A stretch of 64,000 nt of DNA from JBCBKL01 sp963922565 (GCA_963922565.1 CAWUIQ010000016.1:1-64000); one strand, 5' to 3'. Shown: positions 36,131 to 45,489, numbered from the stretch's first letter. The notes: generated from the letters alone by a model not told the origin. Program-made: numbers and translations.

Positions 36131-36882
36131 GTCGCGGTCGACCCGAGAGGGCGGATATCGTCCAGATCGGGCGGAAACCGCCGGGGCAGCAGACCGGCCT
36201 GAAACCAGATCAGATAGGTATAGATCGAAAACACCAGGCGGCCCGTCGCACGCCGGATATCCGCGGCGTAGGGCACCATGTTGGTGCATTCGAGCAATAT
36301 GGCCCCAATCTGCGGATGGTCCGTCACCAGTTGGATGGCAGCGGCGATGTTGTCGGCGCGGGCCTGGTCAAAATCGATCTCTGTCGCGTCATCGAGTATG
36401 CGCGTGGTGAAATGAGACCGTGCCCTCGTACCCGCAACCGGCGTGTCATGCGGAATGCCCGCAGCGTCCAGATGCGCCTGCGTAAGCGTTTCGGACGAGA
36501 TGGTCAGAATACCAAGGGACCGATCGGCAGGAAGCGTTTGGCGGATCAGCGGCGCTTGCAGCAACGACGATGACGCCACGGGCACGCCAAGCGCCCGGGA
36601 CATGTCGTTCTGAAACGGGACGAGGAACCCGCAGTTGGTGGCGATCCCGTCGCATCCCATGTCGACCAGCTCGCGCCCTGCCGCGATAAAGGCGTCGAGC
36701 AATGGCGCCGCGTCGCCCCTGACCACATTGTCAGGCGTCGCGGATGGCACCACTTTGAACTGGACCGGAAAGGGCCACGTGGCAGCATTGCCGATGTCCC
36801 CGGGGACCCGCGGAAAGCGGGTATTCAGCATCAGGATGCCCACGGATGCGCCGAAAACCGTCTTGCCGCCGAATGTCGTCAT
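36127..36882 (-). CDS. Aspartate/glutamate/hydantoin racemase-family protein
   Basis: A 251-aa protein of the cofactor-independent two-cysteine racemase fold. The paired cysteines lie in ATNCGFL and LLECTNMV, as in Asp/Glu and hydantoin racemases or arylmalonate decarboxylase relatives. The ATG beginning MTTFGGKTVFG gives a family-typical length; the frame is open for another 500 bp upstream but overlaps the divergent oxidase there. First gene of a three-gene unit with the enolase-family and TPP enzymes. Confidence 0.8.
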   Translation of the reverse strand: MTTFGGKTVFGASVGILMLNTRFPRVPGDIGNAATWPFPVQFKVVPSATPDNVVRGDAAPLLDAFIAAGRELVDMGCDGIATNCGFLVPFQNDMSRALGVPVASSSLLQAPLIRQTLPADRSLGILTISSETLTQAHLDAAGIPHDTPVAGTRARSHFTTRILDDATEIDFDQARADNIAAAIQLVTDHPQIGAILLECTNMVPYAADIRRATGRLVFSIYTYLIWFQAGLLPRRFPPDLDDIRPLGSTAT

Positions 36883-37024
36883 GTCAGCCCCACACGCCGC
36901 TGTCGCCCTGTCCCTAACGGTCGCGAACAGCCATGAATGAGAGCCTAGTGCAGCGCTTGCTTTGCATACAAGCCTGTGCATTGATCGGGCTGCGCTTTCT
37001 CCGGCGCGCCTTGGGGAACAGTGG

Positions 37025-38266
37025 ATGCCAGATCGCGTGATCATAGCCGGAGCCGGGATCGTCGGCGTATCCACAGGCATATGGCTGCGGCGCATGAGCG
37101 ACGCAGAGGTCACCATCATCGACCGCCTTCCGCCGGGCGAAGGGACGTCGCACGGCAACGCCGGCGTCCTTGCAGCCTGCTCGGTCGCGCCGGTGACGGC
37201 CCCGGGGCTGGTCAAGAAAGCACCCCGGATGCTGGCCAATCCGGATTTCCCGCTGTTCATCCGCTGGGGGTATTTCCCGAAACTCCTACCGTGGCTTTTG
37301 AAGTATCTCAGCCACGCCAACGACAGCGACACCCGTCGCATCGCCAAGGGCCTTGCCACCGTCGTCGAGGACAGCGTCGTCCAGCACACGGCGCTGGTGG
37401 ACAACACCGATGCCGCCGCGTTTGTGCATGAAAGCGACTATTCCTTTGCCTACGCAAATCGCGCCGCATTCGATGCGGACGCATACACCTGGGCGCTGCG
37501 CCGCGAGGCGGGCTTTGAACCCGTCCTCCGGGAGGGCACTGCAGTGCATGAACATGAGCCCAACCTGTCGCCCGATGTGGGTTTGCTGGCGACGATGCAA
37601 AACCATGGCTTCGTCCATGACCCGGGCGGCTATGTCAAAGCGCTGGCTGTCGAGTTCGAAAAGCTCGGGGGCACCATTCTGCGGGCCGAGATCAAGGATC
37701 TTGACCTGACCGATGGCAAGATCACCGGCGTGCAGACCGATGCAGGCCTATACCCTTGCGACCGCGCCATCCTCGCCACGGGGGTTTGGTCAAAGTCGCT
37801 CATGCAGAAACTGGGTCTGAAGATACCCATCGAAACCGAGCGCGGTTACCACATACTGTTCAAGGACGCGTCGGGGGGGCCATCGCACCCCATCATGGTC
37901 GCCACTGGCAAGTTCGTTGCCACACCCATGGCCGCGGGTATTCGGTGCGCTGGTGTTGTCGAATTTGGCGGGCTATCCGCCGGCCCATCACGCCGCCCTC
38001 TGGATCTGTTGCGCAGGCAGGCCAAAGCCAGTTTTCCAAATCTATCCTACAGCGAAGAGGTGGAATGGCTGGGCCACCGCCCCGCGCCATCCGACAGCCT
38101 TCCATTAATTGGGCAAGTTGGCGAGACAGGCATTTTTGCAGCCTTCGGCCATCATCATATTGGATTGACCGGTGGCCCTAAAACGGGAAGGATCACGGCG
38201 GGTCTGGTTGCGGACAAGCCCGTGAACACGGACATAAGTGCTTTTGATCCAATGCGTTTTGCTTGA
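37025..38266 (+). CDS. FAD-dependent D-amino-acid dehydrogenase-like oxidoreductase
   Basis: A 413-aa DadA-like flavoprotein. The N-terminal FAD motif is IIAGAGIVGVSTGIWL and the C-terminal one is GHHHIGLTGGPKTGR. It probably oxidises a D-amino acid (or an imino acid such as D-hydroxyproline) to the 2-oxo or imino acid, passing electrons to quinone. The ATG preceded by GGGGAAC was preferred to an earlier in-frame start. It diverges from the racemase gene over a 142-bp shared promoter region and is followed 39 bp later by a TRAP transporter. Confidence 0.83.
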   Translation: MPDRVIIAGAGIVGVSTGIWLRRMSDAEVTIIDRLPPGEGTSHGNAGVLAACSVAPVTAPGLVKKAPRMLANPDFPLFIRWGYFPKLLPWLLKYLSHANDSDTRRIAKGLATVVEDSVVQHTALVDNTDAAAFVHESDYSFAYANRAAFDADAYTWALRREAGFEPVLREGTAVHEHEPNLSPDVGLLATMQNHGFVHDPGGYVKALAVEFEKLGGTILRAEIKDLDLTDGKITGVQTDAGLYPCDRAILATGVWSKSLMQKLGLKIPIETERGYHILFKDASGGPSHPIMVATGKFVATPMAAGIRCAGVVEFGGLSAGPSRRPLDLLRRQAKASFPNLSYSEEVEWLGHRPAPSDSLPLIGQVGETGIFAAFGHHHIGLTGGPKTGRITAGLVADKPVNTDISAFDPMRFA

Positions 38267-38305
38267 ACAAGTACCAAAAAACAAATGACCACCAGGGAGA
38301 CTAAG

Positions 38306-39283
38306 ATGACAAGTGTCACCAAAACTTGCGCCGCATTGGCGGCAACGACGATGCTGGCTCTGCCCGTTGCCGCACAGGAAAAATGGGACCTGCCGATGGC
38401 CTATTCGGGGTCGAATTTCCACTCCGTCACCGGTGCTGAGTTTGCCAAATGTGTGACCACCGGCACCGGTGGTGAGATCGAAATCACCACTCACCCTTCC
38501 GGTTCACTCTTTGCGGGGGCCGACATCAAGCGTGCCGTTCAGACAGGCCAGGTGCCAATTGGTGAGCGCCTTCTCTCGGGCCACCAGAACGAAAGCGCGA
38601 TTTTCGGCTGGGATTCCGTGCCCTTCCTCGTGTCGTCCTTTGACGAGCATGACAAGCTTTACGCCGCCGCGAAACCTCACGTCGAAGAGCTGTTGGCCGA
38701 GCAAAACCTGACGCTGCTTTATTCCGTTCCATGGCCGCCTCAGGGGCTTTACTTCAATAAGGAAGTGAACGCCGTCGCCGACATGGAGGGGATCAAGTTC
38801 CGGTCCTATAACAACGCGACCGCCCGTTTGGCCGAGCTGACCGGGATGCTGCCTGTGCAGATCGAAGCGGCCGAGATCAGCCAGGCCTTCGCCACCGGTG
38901 TGGCCGAGTCGATGGTGTCGTCGGGGGCCACTGGATACGACCGCAAGGTCTGGGAAAGCTTGAGCCATTTCTATTCGGTCGATGCCTGGTTGCCGCGCAA
39001 CTACATGCTGATCAACTCCGACGTCTGGGCCGACGTGTCTGACGCCAACAAGAACGTCATCAACGCCTGTGCAGGAATGGCCGAGTACGCAGGCACGTGG
39101 CGCGCCAAGGAATATACCGGCTTTACCCTTGCCGGGTTGGCCGAGGGCGGCATGACCGTGGGCCCGGCCGGTGATGCGCTGATGAGCGACCTCAAAGAGG
39201 TGGGCGCCACGATGACATCCGAATGGCTCGAAGCGGCGGGCGAGACTGGCCAGGCCATTGTCGACGCCTTCAAGGCAAATTAA
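38306..39283 (+). CDS. TRAP transporter substrate-binding protein, second system
   Basis: A 325-aa DctP-family periplasmic protein with a Sec signal (about 1-24, ending PVAA). The ligand arginine is in MEGIKFRSYN. GGGAGA precedes the chosen ATG; an ATG seven codons earlier lacks a ribosome site. Its ligand is presumably the acid or amino acid processed by the neighbouring racemase, oxidase and TPP enzymes. Confidence 0.88.
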   Translation: MTSVTKTCAALAATTMLALPVAAQEKWDLPMAYSGSNFHSVTGAEFAKCVTTGTGGEIEITTHPSGSLFAGADIKRAVQTGQVPIGERLLSGHQNESAIFGWDSVPFLVSSFDEHDKLYAAAKPHVEELLAEQNLTLLYSVPWPPQGLYFNKEVNAVADMEGIKFRSYNNATARLAELTGMLPVQIEAAEISQAFATGVAESMVSSGATGYDRKVWESLSHFYSVDAWLPRNYMLINSDVWADVSDANKNVINACAGMAEYAGTWRAKEYTGFTLAGLAEGGMTVGPAGDALMSDLKEVGATMTSEWLEAAGETGQAIVDAFKAN

Positions 39284-39347
39284 GCGATCATGAACGGGTG
39301 GGCCTCGATGAGGCCGGCCCGCCTTACCTTGCGCGGGGGACAGAGCC

Positions 39348-39884
39348 ATGACCGGACTTCTGCGCGGTCTGCGCCGCGTTCTTGATTTTCTTTACTTTGG
39401 GGCGGGCGTGCTGGCCGCCTTTTGCCTCATCGCGATCCTGCTCTTGATCGTCGCGCAGATGGTGGCCCGCTGGACCGGCGAGATCTTTCCGGGTGCGGCG
39501 AATTACGCGGGCTATGCCATGGCGGCGGCGAGCTTTTTTGCCTTTGCCAATGCGCTCAACCGTGGCGCACATATCCGGGTGTCGCTGCTGCTGAACGCGG
39601 TCCCTTCCAGCTTCCGGCGCTTCATGGAAATCTGGTGCTTTGCCATAGCGGCGGGCGTCATGTGGTATTTTACCTATTACGCCTATTGGTTCGCGTACTG
39701 GTCCTGGAAGTTCAACGAGGTCAGCCAGGCGCAGGACGCGACGCCCATGTGGATCCCGCAATCGGTGATGGTCATCGGCGGCGGCATTCTGGCGCTGGCC
39801 CTGACCGATCACCTGATCCACGTGCTGGTGCGGGGCGATCACCGGATCAAGCGGGACCTCGTCGACCAGAGCTTTGCGGAATAG
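39348..39884 (+). CDS. TRAP transporter small permease DctQ, second system
   Basis: A 178-aa four-helix membrane protein (helices at about 15-37, 50-66, 92-118 and 140-160), partner of the following DctM. It ends four bases before the dctM start, so the two are coupled. Confidence 0.88.
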   Translation: MTGLLRGLRRVLDFLYFGAGVLAAFCLIAILLLIVAQMVARWTGEIFPGAANYAGYAMAAASFFAFANALNRGAHIRVSLLLNAVPSSFRRFMEIWCFAIAAGVMWYFTYYAYWFAYWSWKFNEVSQAQDATPMWIPQSVMVIGGGILALALTDHLIHVLVRGDHRIKRDLVDQSFAE

Positions 39885-39888
39885 CACC

Positions 39889-41196
39889 ATGGAAGAAGTC
39901 TATGCCATCACGCTGTTCCTCTTTGTCCTTTTCCTGCTGTTGGGCACGGGTGTCTGGGTGGGCCTTGCCCTGATGGGCGTCGCCTGGGTGGGGATGGAGC
40001 TCTTCACCTCCCGCCCCGTTGGCGACACGATGATCACGACGATCTGGGCCACGTCCTCAAGCTGGACACTGACCGCGCTGCCCCTGTTTATCTGGATGGG
40101 CGAAATCCTGTTTCGCACCCGATTGTCCGAGGATATGTTTCGGGGCCTGTCGCCGTGGCTTGCGCGCCTGCCGGGCGGGCTGGTCCATACCAACATCGTC
40201 GGCTGCACGGTCTTTGCGGCCGTGTCCGGGTCATCCGCCGCGACGCTGACCACGGTGGGCAAGATGTCGATCCCGGAACTGCGCGCACGCGACTACCCCG
40301 AACGCATCGTCATCGGCACGCTCGCCGGCGCAGCCACGCTGGGGCTGATGATCCCGCCTTCGCTCGCGCTCATTGTGTATGGCGTCACCGTCAACGAAAG
40401 CATCACGCAGCTGTTCTTTGCGGGGGTCTTTCCTGGCCTCTGTCTGGCATTGATGTTCATGGGCTATGTCGCCGCCTACTCCTATCTGTCTGGCAACTGG
40501 AACCCCAGGCGCGAGACGGGCATGTCCTTTGCCGAGAAGCTGCGGAATTCGCGCTTTCTGATCCCTGTCCTGTGCCTGATCTTCGTTGTCATCGGATCGA
40601 TGTACGCGGGCTATGCCACCGCGACCGAAGCGGCCGCAATAGGGGTCATCGGGGCGCTGATCCTGGCCGCAAGCCAACGATCGCTGAACTGGAACACCTT
40701 CACCGAAAGCCTCATGGGCGCAACGCGCACCTCGGCGATGATAGCGCTGATCCTTGCCGGTGCCGCCTTTCTGAAACTCGCCATGGGCTTTACCGGCCTG
40801 CCTCGGGCCCTCGCTGACGGGATTGCCACGATGGAGCTTTCACGCTTTGAGCTGCTGATGATCCTTATGGTGTTCTACATCGTGCTGGGCATGTTCCTCG
40901 ATGGCATCTCGTCCGTGGTGCTGACCATGGCCGTGGTCGAACCGATGGTGCGCGAAGCAGGCATTGACCTCATCTGGTTCGGGATCTTCGTTGTGGTCGT
41001 TGTCGAGATGGCGCAGATCACGCCGCCCATCGGCTTCAACCTCTTTGTCCTGCAAGGCATGACAGAACACGAAATGGGCTATATCACCCGCGCGGCATTC
41101 CCGATGTTCATGATCATGGTGCTGATGTGCTTTGTTCTGATCTGGTTCCCGGAGATCGCCATGTGGCTGCCAGACACCATGCGACAGGCGCCCTGA
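39889..41196 (+). CDS. TRAP transporter large permease DctM, second system
   Basis: A 435-aa multi-helix importer subunit with SGSSAATLTTVGKMSIPEL, GLMIPPSLALIVYGVTVNES and PPIGFNLFVLQGM, all standard for DctM. It begins with MEEVYAITLFLF. The next gene starts three bases after its stop, which suggests all four membrane genes are on one transcript. Confidence 0.92.
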   Translation: MEEVYAITLFLFVLFLLLGTGVWVGLALMGVAWVGMELFTSRPVGDTMITTIWATSSSWTLTALPLFIWMGEILFRTRLSEDMFRGLSPWLARLPGGLVHTNIVGCTVFAAVSGSSAATLTTVGKMSIPELRARDYPERIVIGTLAGAATLGLMIPPSLALIVYGVTVNESITQLFFAGVFPGLCLALMFMGYVAAYSYLSGNWNPRRETGMSFAEKLRNSRFLIPVLCLIFVVIGSMYAGYATATEAAAIGVIGALILAASQRSLNWNTFTESLMGATRTSAMIALILAGAAFLKLAMGFTGLPRALADGIATMELSRFELLMILMVFYIVLGMFLDGISSVVLTMAVVEPMVREAGIDLIWFGIFVVVVVEMAQITPPIGFNLFVLQGMTEHEMGYITRAAFPMFMIMVLMCFVLIWFPEIAMWLPDTMRQAP

Positions 41197-41199
41197 CGC

Positions 41200-42126
41200 G
41201 TGCTGAACGCGCTCATCTGGATCGGCAGGCAAGGCCGTTACTTTTTGATCGTTGGACTGATTGTCGGGTTGCTGTCACCCGGCTTGGCCGAGGCTCTGCG
41301 CCCATGGATCGGAACATTGGTGGCGGTTCTGCTGTTCGTCACCGGTCTCAGGATCGGGGCCCGCGCCGCATTCGGCAGCTTGCAAGACCTTGGGCCAGCG
41401 CTGGCACGCATCGCTGTGTTGCAAACTGTGTTTCCGCTCTTTGTCGCTGGCGCCCTGTGGACGCTGGGCGTCGCAGACCACCCGCTGTCGCTCGCCGTTG
41501 TCTTGATGCTGGCGGCGCCCTCGCTGATCGGCGCACCGAACTTTGCGATCATGATGGGCCGCGACCCTGTTCCGGGCATGCGGCTGCTGGTTTTGGGCAC
41601 TGCACTTTTTCCATTCACGGCGTTTCCGGTCTTGTGGCTGCTCGACCCGACAGGCGCAGGCGCTCTGGGTGCGCTGTCACTCTCCCTCGGCCTGCTCGCG
41701 GCGATCCTTGGGGCCGCAGGCTTGGGGTTTGCCCTGCGGTTCTTCAGACCGGGGCTTGGAACGCCAATGGCTCAGGGCGCATTGGACGGGGTTGCGGCCC
41801 TCTTGCTGGCTGTGGTCGTCGTAGGGCTGATGAGCGCGGTTGGGCCCCTCCTCCGGTCACAGCCGCTGGAGTTGCTCAAATGGCTGGCGGTCGCGCTCTT
41901 CATCAATGTTTTTCTTGTGGTCGCGACGCTTCAAGTGTCTCGTTGGACAAAGCTGCGGATGCGTATTTCAACTGCGATCTACGCAGGCAATCGAAACATA
42001 GCACTGTTCCTGATCGCCCTGCCCGATGCGGTTGCCGCGCCATTGTTGGTTTTTGTGGGTTGCTATCAGATCCCGATGTACCTCACACCGGTTCTGCTGT
42101 CCCGGCTGCGGTCAGAGAGTACTTGA
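41200..42126 (+). CDS. BASS-like (bile acid:sodium symporter fold) membrane transporter
   Basis: A 308-aa protein with about ten helices. The segment IYAGNRNIALFL resembles the crossover motif of the BASS fold, and the general pattern fits a two-domain inverted repeat. It starts with GTG three bases after dctM. A second transporter at the end of a TRAP operon may export an end product or import a related acid. No direct substrate evidence exists in the sequence. Confidence 0.7.
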   Translation: MLNALIWIGRQGRYFLIVGLIVGLLSPGLAEALRPWIGTLVAVLLFVTGLRIGARAAFGSLQDLGPALARIAVLQTVFPLFVAGALWTLGVADHPLSLAVVLMLAAPSLIGAPNFAIMMGRDPVPGMRLLVLGTALFPFTAFPVLWLLDPTGAGALGALSLSLGLLAAILGAAGLGFALRFFRPGLGTPMAQGALDGVAALLLAVVVVGLMSAVGPLLRSQPLELLKWLAVALFINVFLVVATLQVSRWTKLRMRISTAIYAGNRNIALFLIALPDAVAAPLLVFVGCYQIPMYLTPVLLSRLRSEST

Positions 42127-42211
42127 TCGGTAGAGGTTATGCTCACCCTGAATGCCCGCAGCGTTCCGATGATCGCGCGACGTTTCGCGGCGATAACCGC
42201 CCATTCCGCGC

Positions 42212-42238
42212 TTGCGCGCCATGTGCCGCGCCTATAAT
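42212..42238 (+). promoter_or_regulatory. Putative promoter of the KASIII-like gene
   Basis: TATAAT at 42233-42238 is a perfect -10 box, with TTGCGC 15 bp upstream as a possible -35. The leader to the TTG start would be about 20 bases. The short spacer lowers confidence. Confidence 0.4.
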
Positions 42239-42264
42239 TTCGGCGAAAAAGAAAAAGGTGCGCC

Positions 42265-43392
42265 TTGACCTACACGCCTGCCATCACCGGAACCGGTGTT
42301 TTCACCCCCGAAAAGTCTATCTCGAACGCTGAACTGGTCGCGGCCTTCAACGCCTATGCAGATCGGTACAACGAAGCCAACAAGGCGCAGATCGATGCGG
42401 GTGAGTTGGAAGCCAAGGCGCATTCGTCCGAGGATTTCATCATCAAGGCATCCGGTATCGAGAGCCGGTATGTCATTGACAAGGAAGGCGTTCTAAACCC
42501 TGACGTGATGCATCCGCTCTTTCGTCAACGCAGCGATGACGAACCGGGACTGATGGCCGAAATGGCGCTTGAGGCCGCGCACAAGGCGCTTGCTCAGGCC
42601 GGCAAGACGGCGATGGATGTCGATGCCGTGATCTGCGCCGCCTCCAATCTCGAACGGGCCTATCCCGCCGTCGCGATCGAGATTCAGGATCTGTTGGGTA
42701 TCCAGGGGTTTGCCTTCGACATGAATGTCGCCTGCAGCTCTGCCACGTTCGGAATTCAGGCCGCGGCGGATATGGTTCGCTCCGGCTCGATCCGCTCCGC
42801 TCTCGTCATTAACCCAGAGATCTGTTCTGCCCACCTGGAATGGCGTGATCGCGATTGTCATTTCATCTTTGGTGATGTGGCGACGGCCACTTTCATCGAG
42901 CGGATCGAAGACGCGAAAGGCCCCCATTTCGAAATCAAATCGACCCGCTGCGCGACGCAATTCTCGAACAACATTCGCAACAACAACGGGTTTCTGCGCC
43001 GGTCCCGTCCCGATGGCCTAAAAGATCGCCGGGACATGCAGTTCATGCAAAACGGGCGGAAGGTCTTCAAAGAGGTGCTGCCCATGGTCAGCCAGCACAT
43101 CGCCGACCACATGGCCGACGAGGGCGTGGTCAGCACCGATCTCAAACGGCTGTGGCTGCATCAGGCCAACAAATCGATGAACGATTTCATCGGCAAAAAG
43201 GTTCTGGGCCGCGATCCCGAACCCGGCGAGCAACCCAACATCCTGCAGGACTATGCCAATACGTCCTCAGCCGGATCAATCATCGCCTTTTCCAAGTATT
43301 CCAGTGACTTGAGCGATGGCGACTTTGGCCTGATCTGTTCGTTCGGTGCGGGCTATTCGGTGGGATCCGTGCTGGTTGAGCGGCACGCCTAA
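42265..43392 (+). CDS. Beta-ketoacyl-ACP synthase III-like enzyme (beta-ketodecanoyl-ACP synthase type)
   Basis: A 375-aa thiolase-fold condensing enzyme with the KASIII Cys-His-Asn set: C157 in NVACSSATFG, His in WLHQANKSMND and Asn in YANTSSAGS. The N-terminal insert (SISNAELVAAFNAYADRYNE) matches the Pseudomonas PA3286 type, which condenses octanoyl-CoA with malonyl-ACP as a shortcut into fatty-acid synthesis, rather than housekeeping FabH. The start is TTG with AAAAAGGTG before it. The gene ends in a 4-bp convergent overlap with the GFA gene. Confidence 0.86.
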   Translation: MTYTPAITGTGVFTPEKSISNAELVAAFNAYADRYNEANKAQIDAGELEAKAHSSEDFIIKASGIESRYVIDKEGVLNPDVMHPLFRQRSDDEPGLMAEMALEAAHKALAQAGKTAMDVDAVICAASNLERAYPAVAIEIQDLLGIQGFAFDMNVACSSATFGIQAAADMVRSGSIRSALVINPEICSAHLEWRDRDCHFIFGDVATATFIERIEDAKGPHFEIKSTRCATQFSNNIRNNNGFLRRSRPDGLKDRRDMQFMQNGRKVFKEVLPMVSQHIADHMADEGVVSTDLKRLWLHQANKSMNDFIGKKVLGRDPEPGEQPNILQDYANTSSAGSIIAFSKYSSDLSDGDFGLICSFGAGYSVGSVLVERHA

Positions 43393-43787
43393 GGCGGCGT
43401 CGGATGCCCGTCGAACTGTTTGGCATCGTCGCAAATCTCATACCAAGACGGTTTCTCAGACACGAATTCGTGGAACTGGTTCCCGATCGAAAGATCGTCA
43501 TCGAGGGCGTTCGCCGCGATTGGAAAGCTATCCTCTTCCGACAGGATTTCGCCCAGGGACGAGCCGCAGGTCTTGCAGAAACAGCGGCCGTATTTGTAAG
43601 GCGCGCCGGGCATAAAAAGCGCGACGTTCTCCTTGCCAGCAATCCAAGTCAGATCGGCCTTCTTCACAAAGATGATGGTGCTCGCCCCCGCCTTTCGGCA
43701 ACGGGAACAATGGCAGGTCCCCATCATGGTTGGTTGAGCAGCGAGCTCGAACTGGACAGCGCCGCAACAACAGCTTCCTCTGATCAT
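43389..43787 (-). CDS. GFA-family (CENP-V/glutathione-dependent formaldehyde-activating-like) protein
   Basis: A 132-aa zinc-binding protein with the family cysteines: SCCCGAVQFEL near the N-terminus, CHCSRCRKAG in the middle and CFCKTCGSSLGE. Two zinc sites are expected. A family member activates S-hydroxymethyl-glutathione, but most are uncharacterised. It stands alone on its strand. Confidence 0.85.
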   Translation of the reverse strand: MIRGSCCCGAVQFELAAQPTMMGTCHCSRCRKAGASTIIFVKKADLTWIAGKENVALFMPGAPYKYGRCFCKTCGSSLGEILSEEDSFPIAANALDDDLSIGNQFHEFVSEKPSWYEICDDAKQFDGHPTPP

Positions 43788-43894
43788 TGGCCCGAAACTC
43801 CCCAGTCATGCCCCAATGATGAGAACATTAAGGGAACAGAAGTCGCTTTGGCAATGATGTGAGGTCACAATCGGCGGCTATCCACCGGAAGGCC

Positions 43895-44608
43895 TCAGAT
43901 CGATTTGAGCGAGACCCGCTTGTGCACCGCTTCGACATCTTCGACGCGCTCCGAATAGCGGTCGACCAGATAATCCTTACGCCCCCGCACCATCCACGTG
44001 AATTTGACCAGCTCCTCCATCACGTCGACGACGCGGCGGTAAAACGGGCCTTCGGGCAGGCGCCCATCTTCGAATTCAAGCCACGCTTTGGCGATACTCG
44101 ACTGGTTCGGGATCGTGACCATGCGCATCCAGCGGCCAAGGATCCGCATCTGGTTCACGGCGTTAAAGCTTTGTGAGCCACCCGACACCTGCATGACCGC
44201 CAAGGTCTTGCCCTGCGTCGGTCGGATGCCCCCCTTCATCGACAGGGGCAGCCAGTCGATCTGGGTTTTCATGAGGCCGGTCATTGCGCCGTGACGCTCA
44301 GGTGATGACCAGACCATGCCTTCGGACCATGTTGCGAGGTCCCGCAGTTCCTGCACCTTGGGGTGTTCAGGCTCGGCATCGCCGACCAGCGGCAAACCGG
44401 ATGGATCAAACATCCGGGTTTCGCAGCCGAGATATTCGAGGATCCGGGCCCCTTCTTCGGCGGCGCGGCGGGAATAGCTGACGTCGCGCAGCGAGCCATA
44501 GAGCAAGAGAATGCGTGGTGGGTGTCCAGGATCGCCCGGCGCTTTCAAAAAGTCGACATCGATCCGATCCAATGCCTCGGCCACGAGGGCCGGCATGTCA
44601 TCAGGCAC
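43895..44608 (-). CDS. arsH: ArsH-type NADPH-dependent FMN reductase
   Basis: A 237-aa flavodoxin-fold reductase. ILLLYGSLRDVSYSRRAAEEG binds the FMN phosphate, with SPERHGAMTGLMKTQIDWLP and VSGGSQSFNAVNQMR typical of ArsH, which oxidises organoarsenicals or reduces quinones and azo dyes. No arsB, arsC or arsR lies nearby, so a general quinone-reductase or redox role is possible. The GTG start overlaps the end of the preceding HTH-like gene by eight bases. Confidence 0.85.
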   Translation of the reverse strand: MPDDMPALVAEALDRIDVDFLKAPGDPGHPPRILLLYGSLRDVSYSRRAAEEGARILEYLGCETRMFDPSGLPLVGDAEPEHPKVQELRDLATWSEGMVWSSPERHGAMTGLMKTQIDWLPLSMKGGIRPTQGKTLAVMQVSGGSQSFNAVNQMRILGRWMRMVTIPNQSSIAKAWLEFEDGRLPEGPFYRRVVDVMEELVKFTWMVRGRKDYLVDRYSERVEDVEAVHKRVSLKSI

Positions 44609-45068
44609 CCTCGTCCTCCAGATGCAGTTTCATGTCGATCAGGACCTGTTGCAAAAGGATGGTTTCCTTCAGCAGCCGCTTTGCTTCGTTGATGCTGATC
44701 ACGCCATCCTCAATCGATTGCTGATACTCGGTCATCAGCATAGCAAAGCGTTGACTCAAAGCGATGACATCCGAATTGACACCGCCTTTGCGGTCTTCGT
44801 CATCCGTTGCCTCGCCATCACGCGATACATGGGCGCCCTGCAATTCGGCCAATGCGCTTGTCACATGCGGAAAGCTCGCCGACTGTTCCAGCAGCAAAAC
44901 CGTGTCGATCGGCATGAAGCGATCACTGTGTTCCGGATTGTCCGAATAATACCGGCCCAGTGTCGCCTTGGATTTCCCAGACAATTCGCATGCGGGTTCG
45001 ATTCCCACGTCTTTGACGAGGGTTTCGGTGTGTTTCTTCAGATAGCCACCAATTTTCGCGAGGTCCAA
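44601..45068 (-). CDS. Putative HTH regulatory protein, uncharacterised
   Basis: A 155-aa soluble protein. Residues about 20-40 (ACELSGKSKATLGRYYSDNP) look like a helix-turn-helix of the phage CII/Cro kind. The C-terminal half is charged and helical (EYQQSIEDGVISINEAKRLL), likely a dimerisation coiled coil. It overlaps arsH by eight bases, so it may regulate or be co-regulated with it. No named family can be assigned with confidence. Confidence 0.6.
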   Translation of the reverse strand: MDLAKIGGYLKKHTETLVKDVGIEPACELSGKSKATLGRYYSDNPEHSDRFMPIDTVLLLEQSASFPHVTSALAELQGAHVSRDGEATDDEDRKGGVNSDVIALSQRFAMLMTEYQQSIEDGVISINEAKRLLKETILLQQVLIDMKLHLEDEGA

Positions 45069-45489
45069 AAGCCAACTCCTGCGTCGTGTATTCGATACTG
45101 GTTACAAAACTCTGCGGGGAAGCCCCCCACCGTTTTCCCATTAATACGTTGTTATGAAGTTGTCATCTATACGGCATCCCGACTGTTCCGGGACGTTACG
45201 AGTGACCGATGCCCCAACATCGGTTCCTGGGTGGGGCCCGACCGCGCCTCTGCCATATGGGATGGCAGGTCGAACGACTGACAGTCGGCGTGTCGGGCGG
45301 ACGGTCTCAGGCAACATGCAGTTCTGCAGTATCCCCGGGGAAGGCGGTACGTCATCCTCTGCGGGCCTGCATCGGAATGGTCCGTCCGACGTCACAGGCA
45401 GCGGCATAACAAAGCCACCACCAAGACGGGTCCCACCCCCAGGAGGTTACCCTTGCACACGACGGTAAGAGGCCATAATTCCAGCCGCC
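45069..45489. other. 421-bp gap between the HTH gene and tdk
   Basis: This holds the divergent promoter regions of the HTH-arsH unit and of tdk. Short open frames on both strands lack start signals and family resemblance. I looked for tRNA-like folding and found none. AGGAGG at about 45440 lies too far from the tdk ATG to serve it. Confidence 0.5.

Noticed and set aside
41127..42332. A 401-codon plus-strand open frame across the BASS-like gene
   Set aside because: It is the out-of-frame shadow of the membrane transporter gene; the translation is Arg/Pro-rich with no family pattern, while the other frame has ten clean helices.
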